Assembly (NCBI RefSeq): GCF_009026825.1
Contig: NZ_CP045032.1
Span: 1,488,001 to 1,552,000 of the forward strand
Reading direction: 5' to 3'
Source of the DNA: Corynebacterium urogenitale
GTDB taxonomy: Bacteria > Actinomycetota > Actinomycetes > Mycobacteriales > Mycobacteriaceae
Length of the DNA stretch: 64,000 nucleotides
The position numbers and the translations under genes are program-made. Shown piece after piece: positions 8,427-16,916 of this stretch (position 1 is its first letter; each line of letters opens with the position of its first letter). The notes beneath the pieces are model-generated. The model saw nothing but the letters and a program-made list of their open reading frames with translations, was not told where the DNA came from and did not search any database.

Positions 8427-9932
8427 TTACCGCCGACCCGCCTCGAAAGCAGCGCCAACGCGGTACAGACGATCATCGCCGTGAGCCGGTCCCATGATCT
8501 GCAGACCGGTAGGCAGATTCGTGTCGGGAGCAAAGCCTCCAGGCACGGACATGCCACACACCCCAGCGAGGTTCAGCGGCAAAGTGAACAGGTCGAACAT
8601 GTACATCGCCAGTGGGTCATCCACCTTTTCACCCAGCTTGAAGGCAGTGGACGGGGTGGTCGGTGCGACGATGGCGTCCACCTTCTCATACGCCGCTTGG
8701 AAGTCGCGGGCGATGAGGTTGCGGACGCGCTGTGCCTGCAGGTAGTAAGCGTCGTAGTAGCCGACGGACAATGCGTAAGTACCGAGCATGATGCGGCGCT
8801 TGACCTCTGGGCCAAAGCCTGCCTCACGGGTCAGCGACATGACCTCATCAGCGGAGTGCGTTCCATCGTCACCCTTGCGCTGGCCGTATCGCATGCCGTC
8901 GAAGCGGGCGAGGTTGGAAGACACCTCGCACGGCAGGATGAGGTAGTAGGCGTTCATAGCATGGTCAAAGTTCGGGCAATCGACTTCGACAAGCTCCGCA
9001 CCCTGGGACTTCAACTGCTCAAGATTCGCATGGTAGGTCTCCAAAACGCCAGGCTGCAGCGCCTCTGGGCGCTCAAACTGCTTGACCACGCCGAGCTTCA
9101 CGCCGGAGAGGTCGCCGGTCGCACCTGCCTTAGCCGCGGAAATGACATCGGCTACGGGGCGGGAGGAGGACGTGGAGTCATTCGCATCGTGGCCCGCGAT
9201 AACGGAGTGGAGCAGTGCCGTGTCGTACACCGTGCGCGCTGTCGGACCACCCTGATCCAGGGAGGATGCGCACGCAACCAGGCCGTAACGGGAGACGGTG
9301 CCGTACGTCGGCTTCACGCCGACGGTGTTCGTCAGCGCGGCTGGCTGGCGGATGGAGCCGCCGGTGTCCGTGCCGATCGCCAGCGGCGCCATGCCCGCGG
9401 CCAGAGCTGCAGAAGAGCCACCACCAGAGCCACCCGGAGTACGGGTCAGGTCATAAGGATTCTTCGTCACTCCATAGGCGGAGTTTTCCGTGGAGGAACC
9501 CATGGCGAACTCATCCATGTTGGTCTTACCCAGGAGCGGAATACCAGCCGCGCGCAGGCGCATGGTGACGGTCGCATCATAAGGGCTCATGTAGCCCTCG
9601 AGCATCTTGGAACCGCAGGTGGTCGGCGCATCGGTGGTGGTGAAGACATCCTTCAGCGCCAGCGGCACACCAGCCAGCGGACTGGTCGGGGTTTCGCCGC
9701 TGGCCAGCGCATTATCCACAGCAACTGCGGCGGACAATGCTGCGTCAGCACCGACGTGAAGGAAGGCATTGATCTCGCCGTTGGTTTCTTCGATGCGCTT
9801 GAGGTGCGCTTCGGTTACCTCTACTGAGCTGATCTCGCGAGAATGGATCTTCTCAGCAAGCTCCGCCGCGGTCCAAGTCGTGTAGTCGGAATCGTCATGC
9901 GCACCGACAACGTAAGTGGTCTGTTCAGACAT
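8427..9932 (-). CDS. gatA: Asp/Glu-tRNA amidotransferase subunit A
   Basis: GatA releases ammonia from glutamine and feeds it to GatB for transamidation of mischarged tRNA. The 501-residue protein carries the amidase signature. By spacing to characterised GatA proteins the Ser-cisSer-Lys triad is Lys94 (in LALKDVF), Ser169 (in GGSGGG) and Ser193 (in [10 protein letters not shown]). Length is normal. The gene follows gatC with about 50 bp between and touches the DUF695 gene downstream, forming the head of a leftward operon. A Shine-Dalgarno-like AGGAGAAACGAAG stretch precedes the ATG. Confidence 0.97.
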   Translation of the reverse strand: MSEQTTYVVGAHDDSDYTTWTAAELAEKIHSREISSVEVTEAHLKRIEETNGEINAFLHVGADAALSAAVAVDNALASGETPTSPLAGVPLALKDVFTTTDAPTTCGSKMLEGYMSPYDATVTMRLRAAGIPLLGKTNMDEFAMGSSTENSAYGVTKNPYDLTRTPGGSGGGSSAALAAGMAPLAIGTDTGGSIRQPAALTNTVGVKPTYGTVSRYGLVACASSLDQGGPTARTVYDTALLHSVIAGHDANDSTSSSRPVADVISAAKAGATGDLSGVKLGVVKQFERPEALQPGVLETYHANLEQLKSQGAELVEVDCPNFDHAMNAYYLILPCEVSSNLARFDGMRYGQRKGDDGTHSADEVMSLTREAGFGPEVKRRIMLGTYALSVGYYDAYYLQAQRVRNLIARDFQAAYEKVDAIVAPTTPSTAFKLGEKVDDPLAMYMFDLFTLPLNLAGVCGMSVPGGFAPDTNLPTGLQIMGPAHGDDRLYRVGAAFEAGRR

Positions 9933-9985
9933 AAGTTCTTCGTTTCTCCTGCGTTGAGAGTTCAGCGAATGGTGCGGTGCGAGTT

Positions 9986-10291
9986 TTAGTCGCTGAGAAT
10001 CTGCGGCACCTGGAAGCGCTGCTGATCCTGCGCCGGCGCCTGGTCAAGAGCCTGCTCGGCAGTCAGAGTAGGGATCACCACATCCTCACGCATGACGGAA
10101 ACATCTCCGTCAACGTTCTGAGTTGGATGGCTCAACGGAGGAACATCATCAGTGTTTACTTCCCGAATCGCCGCCACGTGATCAACGATTCCGTCGATTT
10201 GGGTGGCGAATTCGTCGAGCTCCTCATCGGTGAGCTTGAGGCGGGCCAGGCGGGCCAGGTGTGCTACGTCATCGCGCGAAATCTCAGACAT
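9986..10291 (-). CDS. gatC: Asp/Glu-tRNA amidotransferase subunit C
   Basis: GatC is the small belt subunit that holds GatA and GatB together. From the ATG at 10291 the protein has 101 residues and begins [22 protein letters not shown], the standard GatC opening. An in-frame ATG at 10309 would add six residues (MAKLER) that homologues lack, so the downstream start is preferred, although its ribosome site is weak. It is the first gene of the gatCA operon and is divergent from the ACT-domain gene. The roughly 100 bp between the two starts must hold both promoters. Confidence 0.93.
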   Translation of the reverse strand: MSEISRDDVAHLARLARLKLTDEELDEFATQIDGIVDHVAAIREVNTDDVPPLSHPTQNVDGDVSVMREDVVIPTLTAEQALDQAPAQDQQRFQVPQILSD

Positions 10292-10387
10292 GCGCTCTAG
10301 TTTAGCCATTACCGTTTGCTTCTTGGCGTGAGGGCTGCTTCGAGGGTTGTGCTACGGGGTTGATGCAAGGCGGTTAAACTCGGTTGC

Positions 10388-11050
10388 ATGTCTTTCCTCA
10401 TGCGTGTCCGTATGCCAGATTCCCCAGGCACCCTGGGTCTACTCGCCGTTGCCTTGGGCAATGTCGAGGCAAATATCATCGGCGTGGACATTGTTGGCCA
10501 TGACGAAGAGGGAACGGTTGTCGACGATATCGTCGTCGAACTGCCCAGCCAGCACCTCCCCGACGCCCTGATCACGGCTTCTCAGGAACTGCCCGGCGTC
10601 TACGTCGATTCCCTCCGTCCGTTCTCGGGCACCGTGGACCGTCGCGGTCAGGTGCAGATGCTCGCCGCCGTTGCAGCACGACGCCAGAATGTCCAACAAG
10701 CACTGGACATCATGATGGAAAACCTGCCGAAGTCCATGACCGCAGGGTGGGCAATCGTTTTGGAGACCCGAGATAAGACCCGGCGCATTTCTGCATCCTC
10801 CGCCGCACCGGAGGATGATGGACGTGAGCTCGAATCCGCCCCTATTGAAGAGGCCCGTATGCTCAACCCAGAGCGCGAAGAGTGGATTCCAGAAACATGG
10901 ACCGTTATGGATTCTTCCCTTGCCGGCACTCCGATTGAGGGAACAAACCTACTGCTCATTATCGGTCGACCTGGTGGCCCTGATTTCCTCCTCAGCGAGG
11001 TGGAGCATCTGCGTCAGCTGGGGTCCATCGTGGGAGCTTTCTTCAGCTAA
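10388..11050 (+). CDS. ACT domain protein (Rv3013 type)
   Basis: A 220-residue protein with an ACT domain in the first 75 residues: a strand MRVRMPDSPGTLGLLAVALG, then IIGVDIVGHDEEGTVVDDIVVEL. ACT domains bind amino acids and regulate partner enzymes. The C-terminal half (VMDSSLAGTPIEGTNLLLIIGRPGGPDFLLSEVEHL) has a GAF-like or ACT-like pattern but no catalytic site. Orthologues sit between ligA and gatC in mycobacteria (Rv3013), the same neighbourhood as here. A TAAACT element ends 7 bases before the ATG with no Shine-Dalgarno sequence between, so the mRNA may be leaderless. Function is not established. Confidence 0.85.
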   Translation: MSFLMRVRMPDSPGTLGLLAVALGNVEANIIGVDIVGHDEEGTVVDDIVVELPSQHLPDALITASQELPGVYVDSLRPFSGTVDRRGQVQMLAAVAARRQNVQQALDIMMENLPKSMTAGWAIVLETRDKTRRISASSAAPEDDGRELESAPIEEARMLNPEREEWIPETWTVMDSSLAGTPIEGTNLLLIIGRPGGPDFLLSEVEHLRQLGSIVGAFFS

Positions 11051-11065
11051 CTGGCAGGTGAAAAC

Positions 11066-11143
11066 AGTCGGTGAAGACACGGGCGAGAGCGATTCCTTCC
11101 TCGCCTATACCCCCTTGCATCTTTCGCACCAGACTCACCGACT
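11066..11143. other. Nested inverted repeats after the ACT gene
   Basis: AGTCGGTGA (11066-11074) pairs perfectly with TCACCGACT (11135-11143), and inside them GGCGAG (11082-11087) pairs with CTCGCC (11100-11105). No T-run follows, so it is not a textbook intrinsic terminator. It could be a transcript 3' structure. Confidence 0.35.
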
Positions 11144-11204
11144 CTCTCCTACCCCACCGATCGCCAGGATCACGGTTCCTGATAGGGCACTTTTCTAGCT
11201 ATAT

Positions 11205-11218
11205 CGAACGCATGTTCG
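11205..11218. promoter_or_regulatory. LexA (SOS) box
   Basis: CGAACGCATGTTCG is an exact match to the Gram-positive and actinobacterial LexA operator CGAAC-N4-GTTCG. It lies 162 bp upstream of the DUF222/HNH gene. Several 13E12-family genes of Mycobacterium tuberculosis are known LexA targets. The A+T-rich flanks (TTTTCTAGCTATAT, CATTTTATTGAG) suit a promoter. DNA-damage induction of the downstream gene is inferred. Confidence 0.85.
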
Positions 11219-11266
11219 CATTTTATTGAGTTCTTTCGTCCGGCTGTCCCAGGGCTGAGTATCGTC

Positions 11267-11383
11267 ATGATCAGCAAGAAAAATACAGGTCACGACAAAG
11301 GTCATTGGGGTATTCCTGACCAGACCATTGCACTTCATCGCCTGATCAGACTGCTAGTTCGAGGGGGGACAGCACAGCTATGA
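11267..11383 (+). CDS. Possible 38-residue upstream frame coupled to the DUF222 gene
   Basis: An ATG at 11267 opens a 38-codon basic frame beginning MISKKNTGHDKGHWGIPDQ. It ends with TGA overlapping the DUF222 ATG as ATGA (11380-11383), the usual geometry for translational coupling. The purine stretch AGGGCTGAG lies upstream at a loose distance. I recognise no family. It could be a leader that tunes translation of the gene under LexA control, or chance. Confidence 0.3.
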   Translation: MISKKNTGHDKGHWGIPDQTIALHRLIRLLVRGGTAQL

Positions 11384-12837
11384 ACACCACACCGCCACTC
11401 TCCGAGGAACTCGAACCACCAGAAAAACAAACGACCATGCTGCGCCCCGAGCCTTCATGGCGCGTGCTCAATGACGAGGATCCATTGAGTCGCGCAGCGG
11501 TCGCCATCAACCAGAGCTATATTGCGCTCGCCGCCTCATGTACTCCGAGTATGGATGACTGCGTCGATGATGTCCTCTCTCGACTCTCAGTGAGGCTAGG
11601 AATCTCTGAATCACGCGCCCTGACACTTGTAACCATTGGTGTGATGTTGCATAACTTTCCCGCCATCGCAGCGATGGTTTCCTCCGGCCACCTTTCGCTG
11701 GAGCACGTGCGCACACTCGCGACAGACCTCGAGTGTGTGCCCGAACAACACAGGGCGAGCATAGAATCCGACCTGCTTGCCAAGCTGGCACCTACACGAC
11801 CAAACCAATGCGTGCCGTCCGTGCGAAAGATCCATAAAACTGTGCAACAGATCGTGGCTTTTCACCATCCTCCGGCCCGCCCACGCGATGGGAACGACCC
11901 TCCCCCACCTGCACCCGATATTCAACAGCCCGAGCTGTCCTAGAATACTTCGAAAGCCGAAGTCTCAGATTTCTTCCTCCGCCTCAACAAGGCGGATTCC
12001 GCCGAGCTGATCCAGATCATCGAGTACGTCGCAAGGAAGGAACAAGTCACCCGTGGCGAAGCGCTCATGATGCTCGTGCGCGGGCAGAGCACCGCCGAGA
12101 TCACGCTGAACATCTATCTCCCGACGTCCGTTGGCGGTGAAACCGTTCCAGCGGGGTGCGTGTGGACAGCGGGCCAGTGGCTCCCGCCGATGGTAAGCAA
12201 GCAGTGGCTGGATCGAGTCACACATCTCGCCGCACCCGGGTGGGACCGTTGCGAAGGCTATCAACCGACCGAGGCGATCCGCGCATCTGTCATGGGACGG
12301 GACGGGCACTGCCGCTTCCCCGGTTGCGATGTTCCCGCCGAGCGGTGCGACCTCGACCACGTGCACCGATGGAACCATGAGGCGCCGCACGGGGGCGACT
12401 CGGAAACTTCCACCGATAACCTTCACTGCCTGTGTCGCAAGCACCATCGCCTAAAAACTGCAGGCCAGTGGGATATCACACTCCGCCGCGACGGTACGGA
12501 GACATGGACCTCGCACGGGGATGGCCACACGGTTACCACCACACCCGGAGGTGTACTGGGGCGCGAAACCTTCGAGCATCGCGCAGTGCGGCGTATCAAG
12601 AACCTCGCCACACACAACAACCAACTACACCACCGAAAAGAATGGGCTACCACCGTCGCAGCTGCTGCACGTATGGCCTATCAGTTCGGCACGAAGGTGG
12701 ATGAAACCTCGTCGCCGGGAACCGTCGAAGCCTTTGCCGAAATGTACGCCCAAGCCCGTTCGGAAGAAGGCTTGAACATCGGCCCAGCTAACACCGAGGA
12801 GCCCATCGAGGGAAGCGAGGTGGAGTGGGCAGCTTAG
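11380..12837 (+). pseudogene. DUF222/HNH endonuclease (13E12 family) interrupted by an amber codon
   Basis: An ATG preceded by a strong GAGGGGGGA site starts a frame that stops at TAG (codon 188, 11941-11943) and then continues in the same frame to 12837. Together they give 485 codons, the normal size of 13E12-type proteins. The N-terminal part carries the DUF222 region (SRLSVRLGISESRALTLV). The part after the stop holds FFLRLNKADSAEL, an HNH nuclease with CRFPGCDVPAERCDLDHVHRW, then N and H of LHCLCRKHH. The stop falls between PELS and NTSKAEV, where only one base need change (TAC or CAG to TAG). The HNH part could be re-initiated at ATG 12067 but would lack DUF222. A nonsense pseudogene is most likely; a sequencing error or readthrough remain possible. 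Confidence 0.8.
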
Positions 12838-12847
12838 AGGGATTGTC

Positions 12848-14374
12848 CTAGCTCATGAAGAACCGGTAGGCAGGCGAGCCCGACACGTCCTTCACGTGGT
12901 ACCCCAGCTGCTCCAGGTGCTCAGAGAACTCTTCGTCACCAGCGACATTCTCGAAAGCTGCAAGGATACGCCCGTAGTCCATGCCGAAGCTCCGGTAGTG
13001 GAAAGCGGTGACGTTCCAGCGCGTACCCAGCACCTCCAGGAAGTGTTGCAACGCGCCGGGGTGCTCTGGGAACTCGAAACTGAAGGTGGTCTCCTCCACA
13101 CTCTCCGGAGGCTGGCCACCAATCATGTAGCGCACATGCTCCTTGGCGACCTCGTCCTCGGACAGGTCGACCACGCCATACCCTTGAGCCTCGAGATCCG
13201 CTGCGATGGCCTTGCGCTCCTTCGCACCATCCTTGAGCTGCACACCCACGAAAATGCGGGCCGGCTCGTTATCGTTACGCATGCCCACACGGTAGCTGAA
13301 TTCCGTCACGGCACGACCACCCAAGATCGTGCAGAAATCCAGGAACGCACCCTTCTTCTCCGGGATCGTCACGCCGAAGATGCCCTCGCCACCCTCGCCG
13401 ATCTCCGCGCGCTCGGAGACATAGCGCAGAGAGTGGAAGTTCATGTTCGCACCGGACAACACGTTCGCCAGGGTCTCCCCCTCCAGCCCGTGCTCAGCCG
13501 CGTAGCGTTTCAGACCCGCCAGGGACACAGCGCCGGCGGGCTCGGCGATGGCGCGGGTGTCATCGAAGATGTCCTTGATCGCCGCGCTGATTTCGTCCGA
13601 CGTCACAGTGATCACGTCGTCCAAGTATTCGCTGCACACACGGAAAGTCTCGGCGCCGATGGTCTTCACTGCCACGCCCTCGGCAAACAGGCTGACGTGA
13701 TCGAGAGCAACGGGATGCCCGGCCTTCAGCGCGGCGGACAAACAGGCGGATTCGGCAGGCTCCACTCCGATAACCTTGATCTCGGGACGCAGCTGCTTGA
13801 GCAAAACTGCGATGCCCGCCGCGATGCCACCACCACCGACGGGGACGAATACGCGATCGAGATTCGGGCGATCCTGGAACAACTCAAGGCCGATGGTTCC
13901 CTGGCCGGCAATGACGGCCTCATCATCGAACGGCGCGACCCAAACCATGCCCTCAGTTTCGGAGAGCTCAACGGCCTTGGCCTTCGCCTCGTCGAAGTTG
14001 CCGCCATGCAGGAGAACCTCGCCGCCGAAACCGCGGACGGCGTCGATCTTGATGGAAGGTGTGGTCACAGGCATGACGATGACCGTGCGAATGCCCAGTT
14101 CACGACCGGACAGTGCCACGCCCTGCGCGTGATTACCGGCAGAGGCCGCGACCACACCGCGGGCTTTTTCATCCTCGGTCATCTGCGCAATGCGGTTGAA
14201 GGCGCCGCGGATCTTGAAGCTGTGGACAGTCTGCAGGTCCTCGCGCTTAATCAGCACCGTGTTGCCGATACGCTCGGACAGCGTTTCCATCGTCTCGAGA
14301 GGCGTGTGCTTCGCCGCGCGATAGACGGGCGCGGCGACGACCTTGCGAAGATACTCAGCTCCAGATGCAGACAT
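12848..14374 (-). CDS. ilvA: Threonine ammonia-lyase, long form with two ACT-like domains
   Basis: Deaminates threonine to 2-oxobutanoate, the first step to isoleucine, with pyridoxal phosphate. The PLP lysine is in VHSFKIRG (Lys54 from the ATG at 14374), and the phosphate-binding PVGGGGIAAG loop lies near residue 180. Residues from about 320 on form two successive ACT-like regulatory domains (EIGEGGEGIFGVTIPEKKGAF and [21 protein letters not shown]). The total is 508 residues, like the E. coli biosynthetic enzyme, while C. glutamicum IlvA is shorter (436). Isoleucine feedback is therefore expected. The ATG at 14383 adds three residues and is an alternative. The gene is convergent with the broken HNH gene and stands alone. 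Confidence 0.95.
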   Translation of the reverse strand: MSASGAEYLRKVVAAPVYRAAKHTPLETMETLSERIGNTVLIKREDLQTVHSFKIRGAFNRIAQMTEDEKARGVVAASAGNHAQGVALSGRELGIRTVIVMPVTTPSIKIDAVRGFGGEVLLHGGNFDEAKAKAVELSETEGMVWVAPFDDEAVIAGQGTIGLELFQDRPNLDRVFVPVGGGGIAAGIAVLLKQLRPEIKVIGVEPAESACLSAALKAGHPVALDHVSLFAEGVAVKTIGAETFRVCSEYLDDVITVTSDEISAAIKDIFDDTRAIAEPAGAVSLAGLKRYAAEHGLEGETLANVLSGANMNFHSLRYVSERAEIGEGGEGIFGVTIPEKKGAFLDFCTILGGRAVTEFSYRVGMRNDNEPARIFVGVQLKDGAKERKAIAADLEAQGYGVVDLSEDEVAKEHVRYMIGGQPPESVEETTFSFEFPEHPGALQHFLEVLGTRWNVTAFHYRSFGMDYGRILAAFENVAGDEEFSEHLEQLGYHVKDVSGSPAYRFFMS

Positions 14375-14413
14375 AGCTTGCATTATAGGAGCCAGGGGTG
14401 ATTCGGAACCTAA

Positions 14414-15100
14414 CTAGTCGATGTTGGCCTGGATCGGCCAGGAGGTCTGCACGTCGGCTTGCTTGCCCTGCTTCTCGAACCACTTCTGCAGGTCGACCTG
14501 CTGCTCGTAGTACCAGGTGGCCTGCTCGACCATGAGCTCCTCGGTGGTGAACTGCGTAAGCTCCGGGAATTCGCGCGCGAGCTTCCACGCCACACGCGCA
14601 GCAGCCACCGCATCCGCGGTCGCCTCGTGGGCATTATCCAGCGGCACGCCGTAGTGGGCGCACACGTTCTCCAGTGTGCGCTTGCCCTTGCGGAACCTGT
14701 TCATCTTCCGGTCGACCACGAACGGATCAAACACCGGACCGTCGACCGTGAAGCTGGGCTCCAGTGCGCGCAGGATCGACAGGTCGTAGGTCGCGTTGTA
14801 CACGATGAGCGTCGCGCCGTTGCCCCATCCCGTGCGGATGCGTTCGATCGTCTCCGCCAGCACCTCATCGTGCGGCCGCCCATGCTCCCGCGCGTGCTCA
14901 GTCGTGATGCCATGCACCTTGGAGGCCGCCTCCGGAATCTCGACGCCAGGGTCCGCCAACATCTCCAGGTCCTCGCGATCGCGCCCATTGATCGTCACGA
15001 GGGCACTAGTGACAATCTTCGCCGTCCCCGGATCCACCCCAGTGGTCTCGAGGTCGAAGCTGAGCATGTGGGAGGGATCGAAGTGCGCGGTCGCGTTCAT
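14414..15100 (-). CDS. DnaQ-type 3'-5' exonuclease (Pol III epsilon family)
   Basis: A 228-residue DEDDh exonuclease. FDLETTGV near residue 15 gives the first Asp and Glu, NATYDLSIL gives the second Asp, and HEATADA carries the His and last Asp. In the Pol III epsilon family these residues hold two metal ions and remove 3' nucleotides, for proofreading or repair. The ATG at 15100 is chosen because the residues of the longer frame (from 15133) are not family-like. The C-terminal tail is Gln-rich with QATWYYEQQVDLQKWFEKQG, typical of corynebacterial homologues. It is divergent from the ABC operon. Confidence 0.9.
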   Translation of the reverse strand: MNATAHFDPSHMLSFDLETTGVDPGTAKIVTSALVTINGRDREDLEMLADPGVEIPEAASKVHGITTEHAREHGRPHDEVLAETIERIRTGWGNGATLIVYNATYDLSILRALEPSFTVDGPVFDPFVVDRKMNRFRKGKRTLENVCAHYGVPLDNAHEATADAVAAARVAWKLAREFPELTQFTTEELMVEQATWYYEQQVDLQKWFEKQGKQADVQTSWPIQANID

Positions 15101-15140
15101 GTCCCCTACTGTATCGGACCCCGGGACAAGCAAACCGAGT

Positions 15141-15156
15141 CATGACACTTGTCATG
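15141..15156. promoter_or_regulatory. Palindromic operator candidate for the ABC-TCS operon
   Basis: CATGACACTTGTCATG is a perfect 7-bp inverted repeat with a 2-bp centre. It lies 58 bp upstream of the first ATG of the exporter/two-component operon and between divergent promoters. A third TCATGAC half-site follows at 15163-15169. Sites with TCATGA-type half-sites are typical of NarL/DesR response regulators, so the operon's own regulator is the likely binder. Confidence 0.55.
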
Positions 15157-15213
15157 GTGACCTCATGACGGGCGAGCTAAGCGCCCCTCGCCACCATTAG
15201 GTGAAATAACGGT

Positions 15214-16143
15214 ATGAACACGACCACCAGCTCCCCACCGGCGCAAGGCACACCCGCTTTCTCGGTCAGTGAACTGCGCAAAACCTTCAAACCCCGCAGC
15301 CCCCGCCCCGTCCATGCTCTTCGCGGCGTGAGCTTCGACATCCAACCCGGCGAGATCGTCGCCCTGCTCGGCCCCAACGGCGCGGGCAAAACCACCCTCA
15401 TCGACATGATGCTGGGCCTGACCTCACCCACCTCCGGCACTCTACGCTGCCTCGGCTCCACCCCAAGGAAGGCCGTGCAGCAGGCGAAACTCGGCGCCGT
15501 GATGCAGACAGGTGGCCTGCTGTCGGAACTCTCCGTCAAGGAGACCATCGCCATGATCTCCCAGGCCTACGCTGACCCCCTCCCCATCGACGATGTCCTC
15601 GAACAGGCCCAGCTCAAGAACATCGCCTCCCGGCCCGTAGGCAAGTGCTCCGGTGGAGAGAAGCAGCGCATCCGCTTCGCGCTGGCGATCCTCGGCAAGC
15701 CGAAGATCCTCATCCTCGACGAGCCGACCGCCGCAATGGATGCGACCGCTCGCCACGACTTCTGGGACGTCATGCGTCTCCAGGCCGCCGAAGGGCGCAC
15801 CATCCTCTTCGCCACCCACTACCTGGAGGAGGCGGAGCATTTTGCCGATCGCATCATCCTCGTCGCCGGTGGAGAGATCATCGCTGATGGATCCGTGGAC
15901 GAGGTGCGTTCCCTCACGGCTTCGCTGCGTATTGAATGCCAGCTGCCTTCTGGCGTCGATCCCACACAGTTCCCGGGCGTCACACTTGCAGAACGGCGGG
16001 GCACCACGGTGACCCTCACCACGGCCGATTCAGATGCCCTGGCCCGCTACCTCCTCACCCACACAGAGGCACGCAACTTGCGCATCGAGGCCTCCAGCCT
16101 GGAGGACACGTTCATCGCACTGACCCGAAAGGACGCGTCATGA
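15214..16143 (+). CDS. ABC-2 exporter ATP-binding protein (DrrA-like)
   Basis: A 309-residue ATPase. Walker A is GPNGAGKTTLID near residue 50, the signature is CSGGEKQRIRFALAI, Walker B is ILILDEPTAAMD, and the switch His is in ATHYLEEAEHFADR. The C-terminal 90 residues form the DrrA-type regulatory extension (LRIECQLPSGV ... LEDTFIALT). It pairs with the downstream six-helix permease to export a lipophilic or antibiotic-like compound. The stop overlaps the permease ATG (ATGA at 16140). AGGTG lies 10 bases before the ATG. Confidence 0.93.
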   Translation: MNTTTSSPPAQGTPAFSVSELRKTFKPRSPRPVHALRGVSFDIQPGEIVALLGPNGAGKTTLIDMMLGLTSPTSGTLRCLGSTPRKAVQQAKLGAVMQTGGLLSELSVKETIAMISQAYADPLPIDDVLEQAQLKNIASRPVGKCSGGEKQRIRFALAILGKPKILILDEPTAAMDATARHDFWDVMRLQAAEGRTILFATHYLEEAEHFADRIILVAGGEIIADGSVDEVRSLTASLRIECQLPSGVDPTQFPGVTLAERRGTTVTLTTADSDALARYLLTHTEARNLRIEASSLEDTFIALTRKDAS

Positions 16144-16916
16144 GTACCGCTACACGCACACTCCGCTTCGCCCTCTACGACCTCTCCCGCCTGCGCAAGG
16201 ACTTGGCAACGTTGTTCTTCTCCGTTGCTTTGCCCGTGTTCTTCTTCCTTCTGTTCGGCGCCGCGCAGGAGTACGGGGATATGCCACTGGGCGATGGCAA
16301 CGTCTCCGCCTACGTGATGATCGGCATGGCCCTCTACGCCGGCATCACGGGCGCCACCGCTGCCTCGGGTAGCTCCGTGGTGGAGGACCAGACCGGCTGG
16401 GGCCGCCAGCTGGCGCTCACTCCCCTGTCGACTGGCCAGGTGCTGTTCACGAACCTCATGAACATCGCCGTGCGCGCAGTGCTGCCGATCACGGCGGTGT
16501 ACATCACGGGTGCGCTGACGAACGCGTTCATGCCCGCCGAGGAATGGATCCTCAGCTTCCTGCTCACGATCGTCGCCGCGGTGCCCTTCGGCTTCTACGG
16601 CATGGCGTGGGCGCTGGCCTTCCCGTCGACGAACGCGGTGTCCGTGGCTAGCACCTCCGTGGTGCTCATCGCCTTCGCGGCGAACCTGTTAATGCCGCTG
16701 ACTGAATCCCTCCTGGCGATCAGCCGCTTCACCCCCGGCTACGGCGCGGCAGCCCTTGCCCGCTGGCCGCTGGCGGAGGGAGCACAGACGATTCAGGGCG
16801 ATGATTTCATCATCCATGACCCTTTATGGCTGGTCTTGGTTAATATCGGGGCATGGACGGCCATCTTCATCGCGATTTGCGTGGTTCTCCGCAACCGGGA
16901 CAAAGAACGGCAGTGA
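16140..16916 (+). CDS. ABC-2 type exporter permease
   Basis: A 258-residue membrane protein with six predicted helices (about residues 22-42, 56-78, 104-126, 138-160, 167-190, 226-248). The arrangement is that of ABC-2/DrrB permeases, with the EDQTGWGRQLALTPLSTGQ amphipathic loop after helix 2. The ATG at 16140 overlaps the ATPase stop by 4 bases; a longer open frame upstream lies over the ATPase gene and is not used. Its own TGA overlaps the GTG of the kinase. With its ATPase it probably expels a membrane-active compound sensed by the downstream kinase. Confidence 0.9.
   Translation: MSTATRTLRFALYDLSRLRKDLATLFFSVALPVFFFLLFGAAQEYGDMPLGDGNVSAYVMIGMALYAGITGATAASGSSVVEDQTGWGRQLALTPLSTGQVLFTNLMNIAVRAVLPITAVYITGALTNAFMPAEEWILSFLLTIVAAVPFGFYGMAWALAFPSTNAVSVASTSVVLIAFAANLLMPLTESLLAISRFTPGYGAAALARWPLAEGAQTIQGDDFIIHDPLWLVLVNIGAWTAIFIAICVVLRNRDKERQ

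Noticed and set aside
7203..9827. 874-codon open frame on the plus strand
   Set aside because: It lies antisense to the DUF695 gene and gatA, which have full family motifs. Its protein has no recognisable domain. Long antisense frames arise in GC-rich genes.
12896..14401. 501-codon open frame antisense to ilvA
   Set aside because: Shadow of ilvA, which has complete catalytic and ACT motifs.
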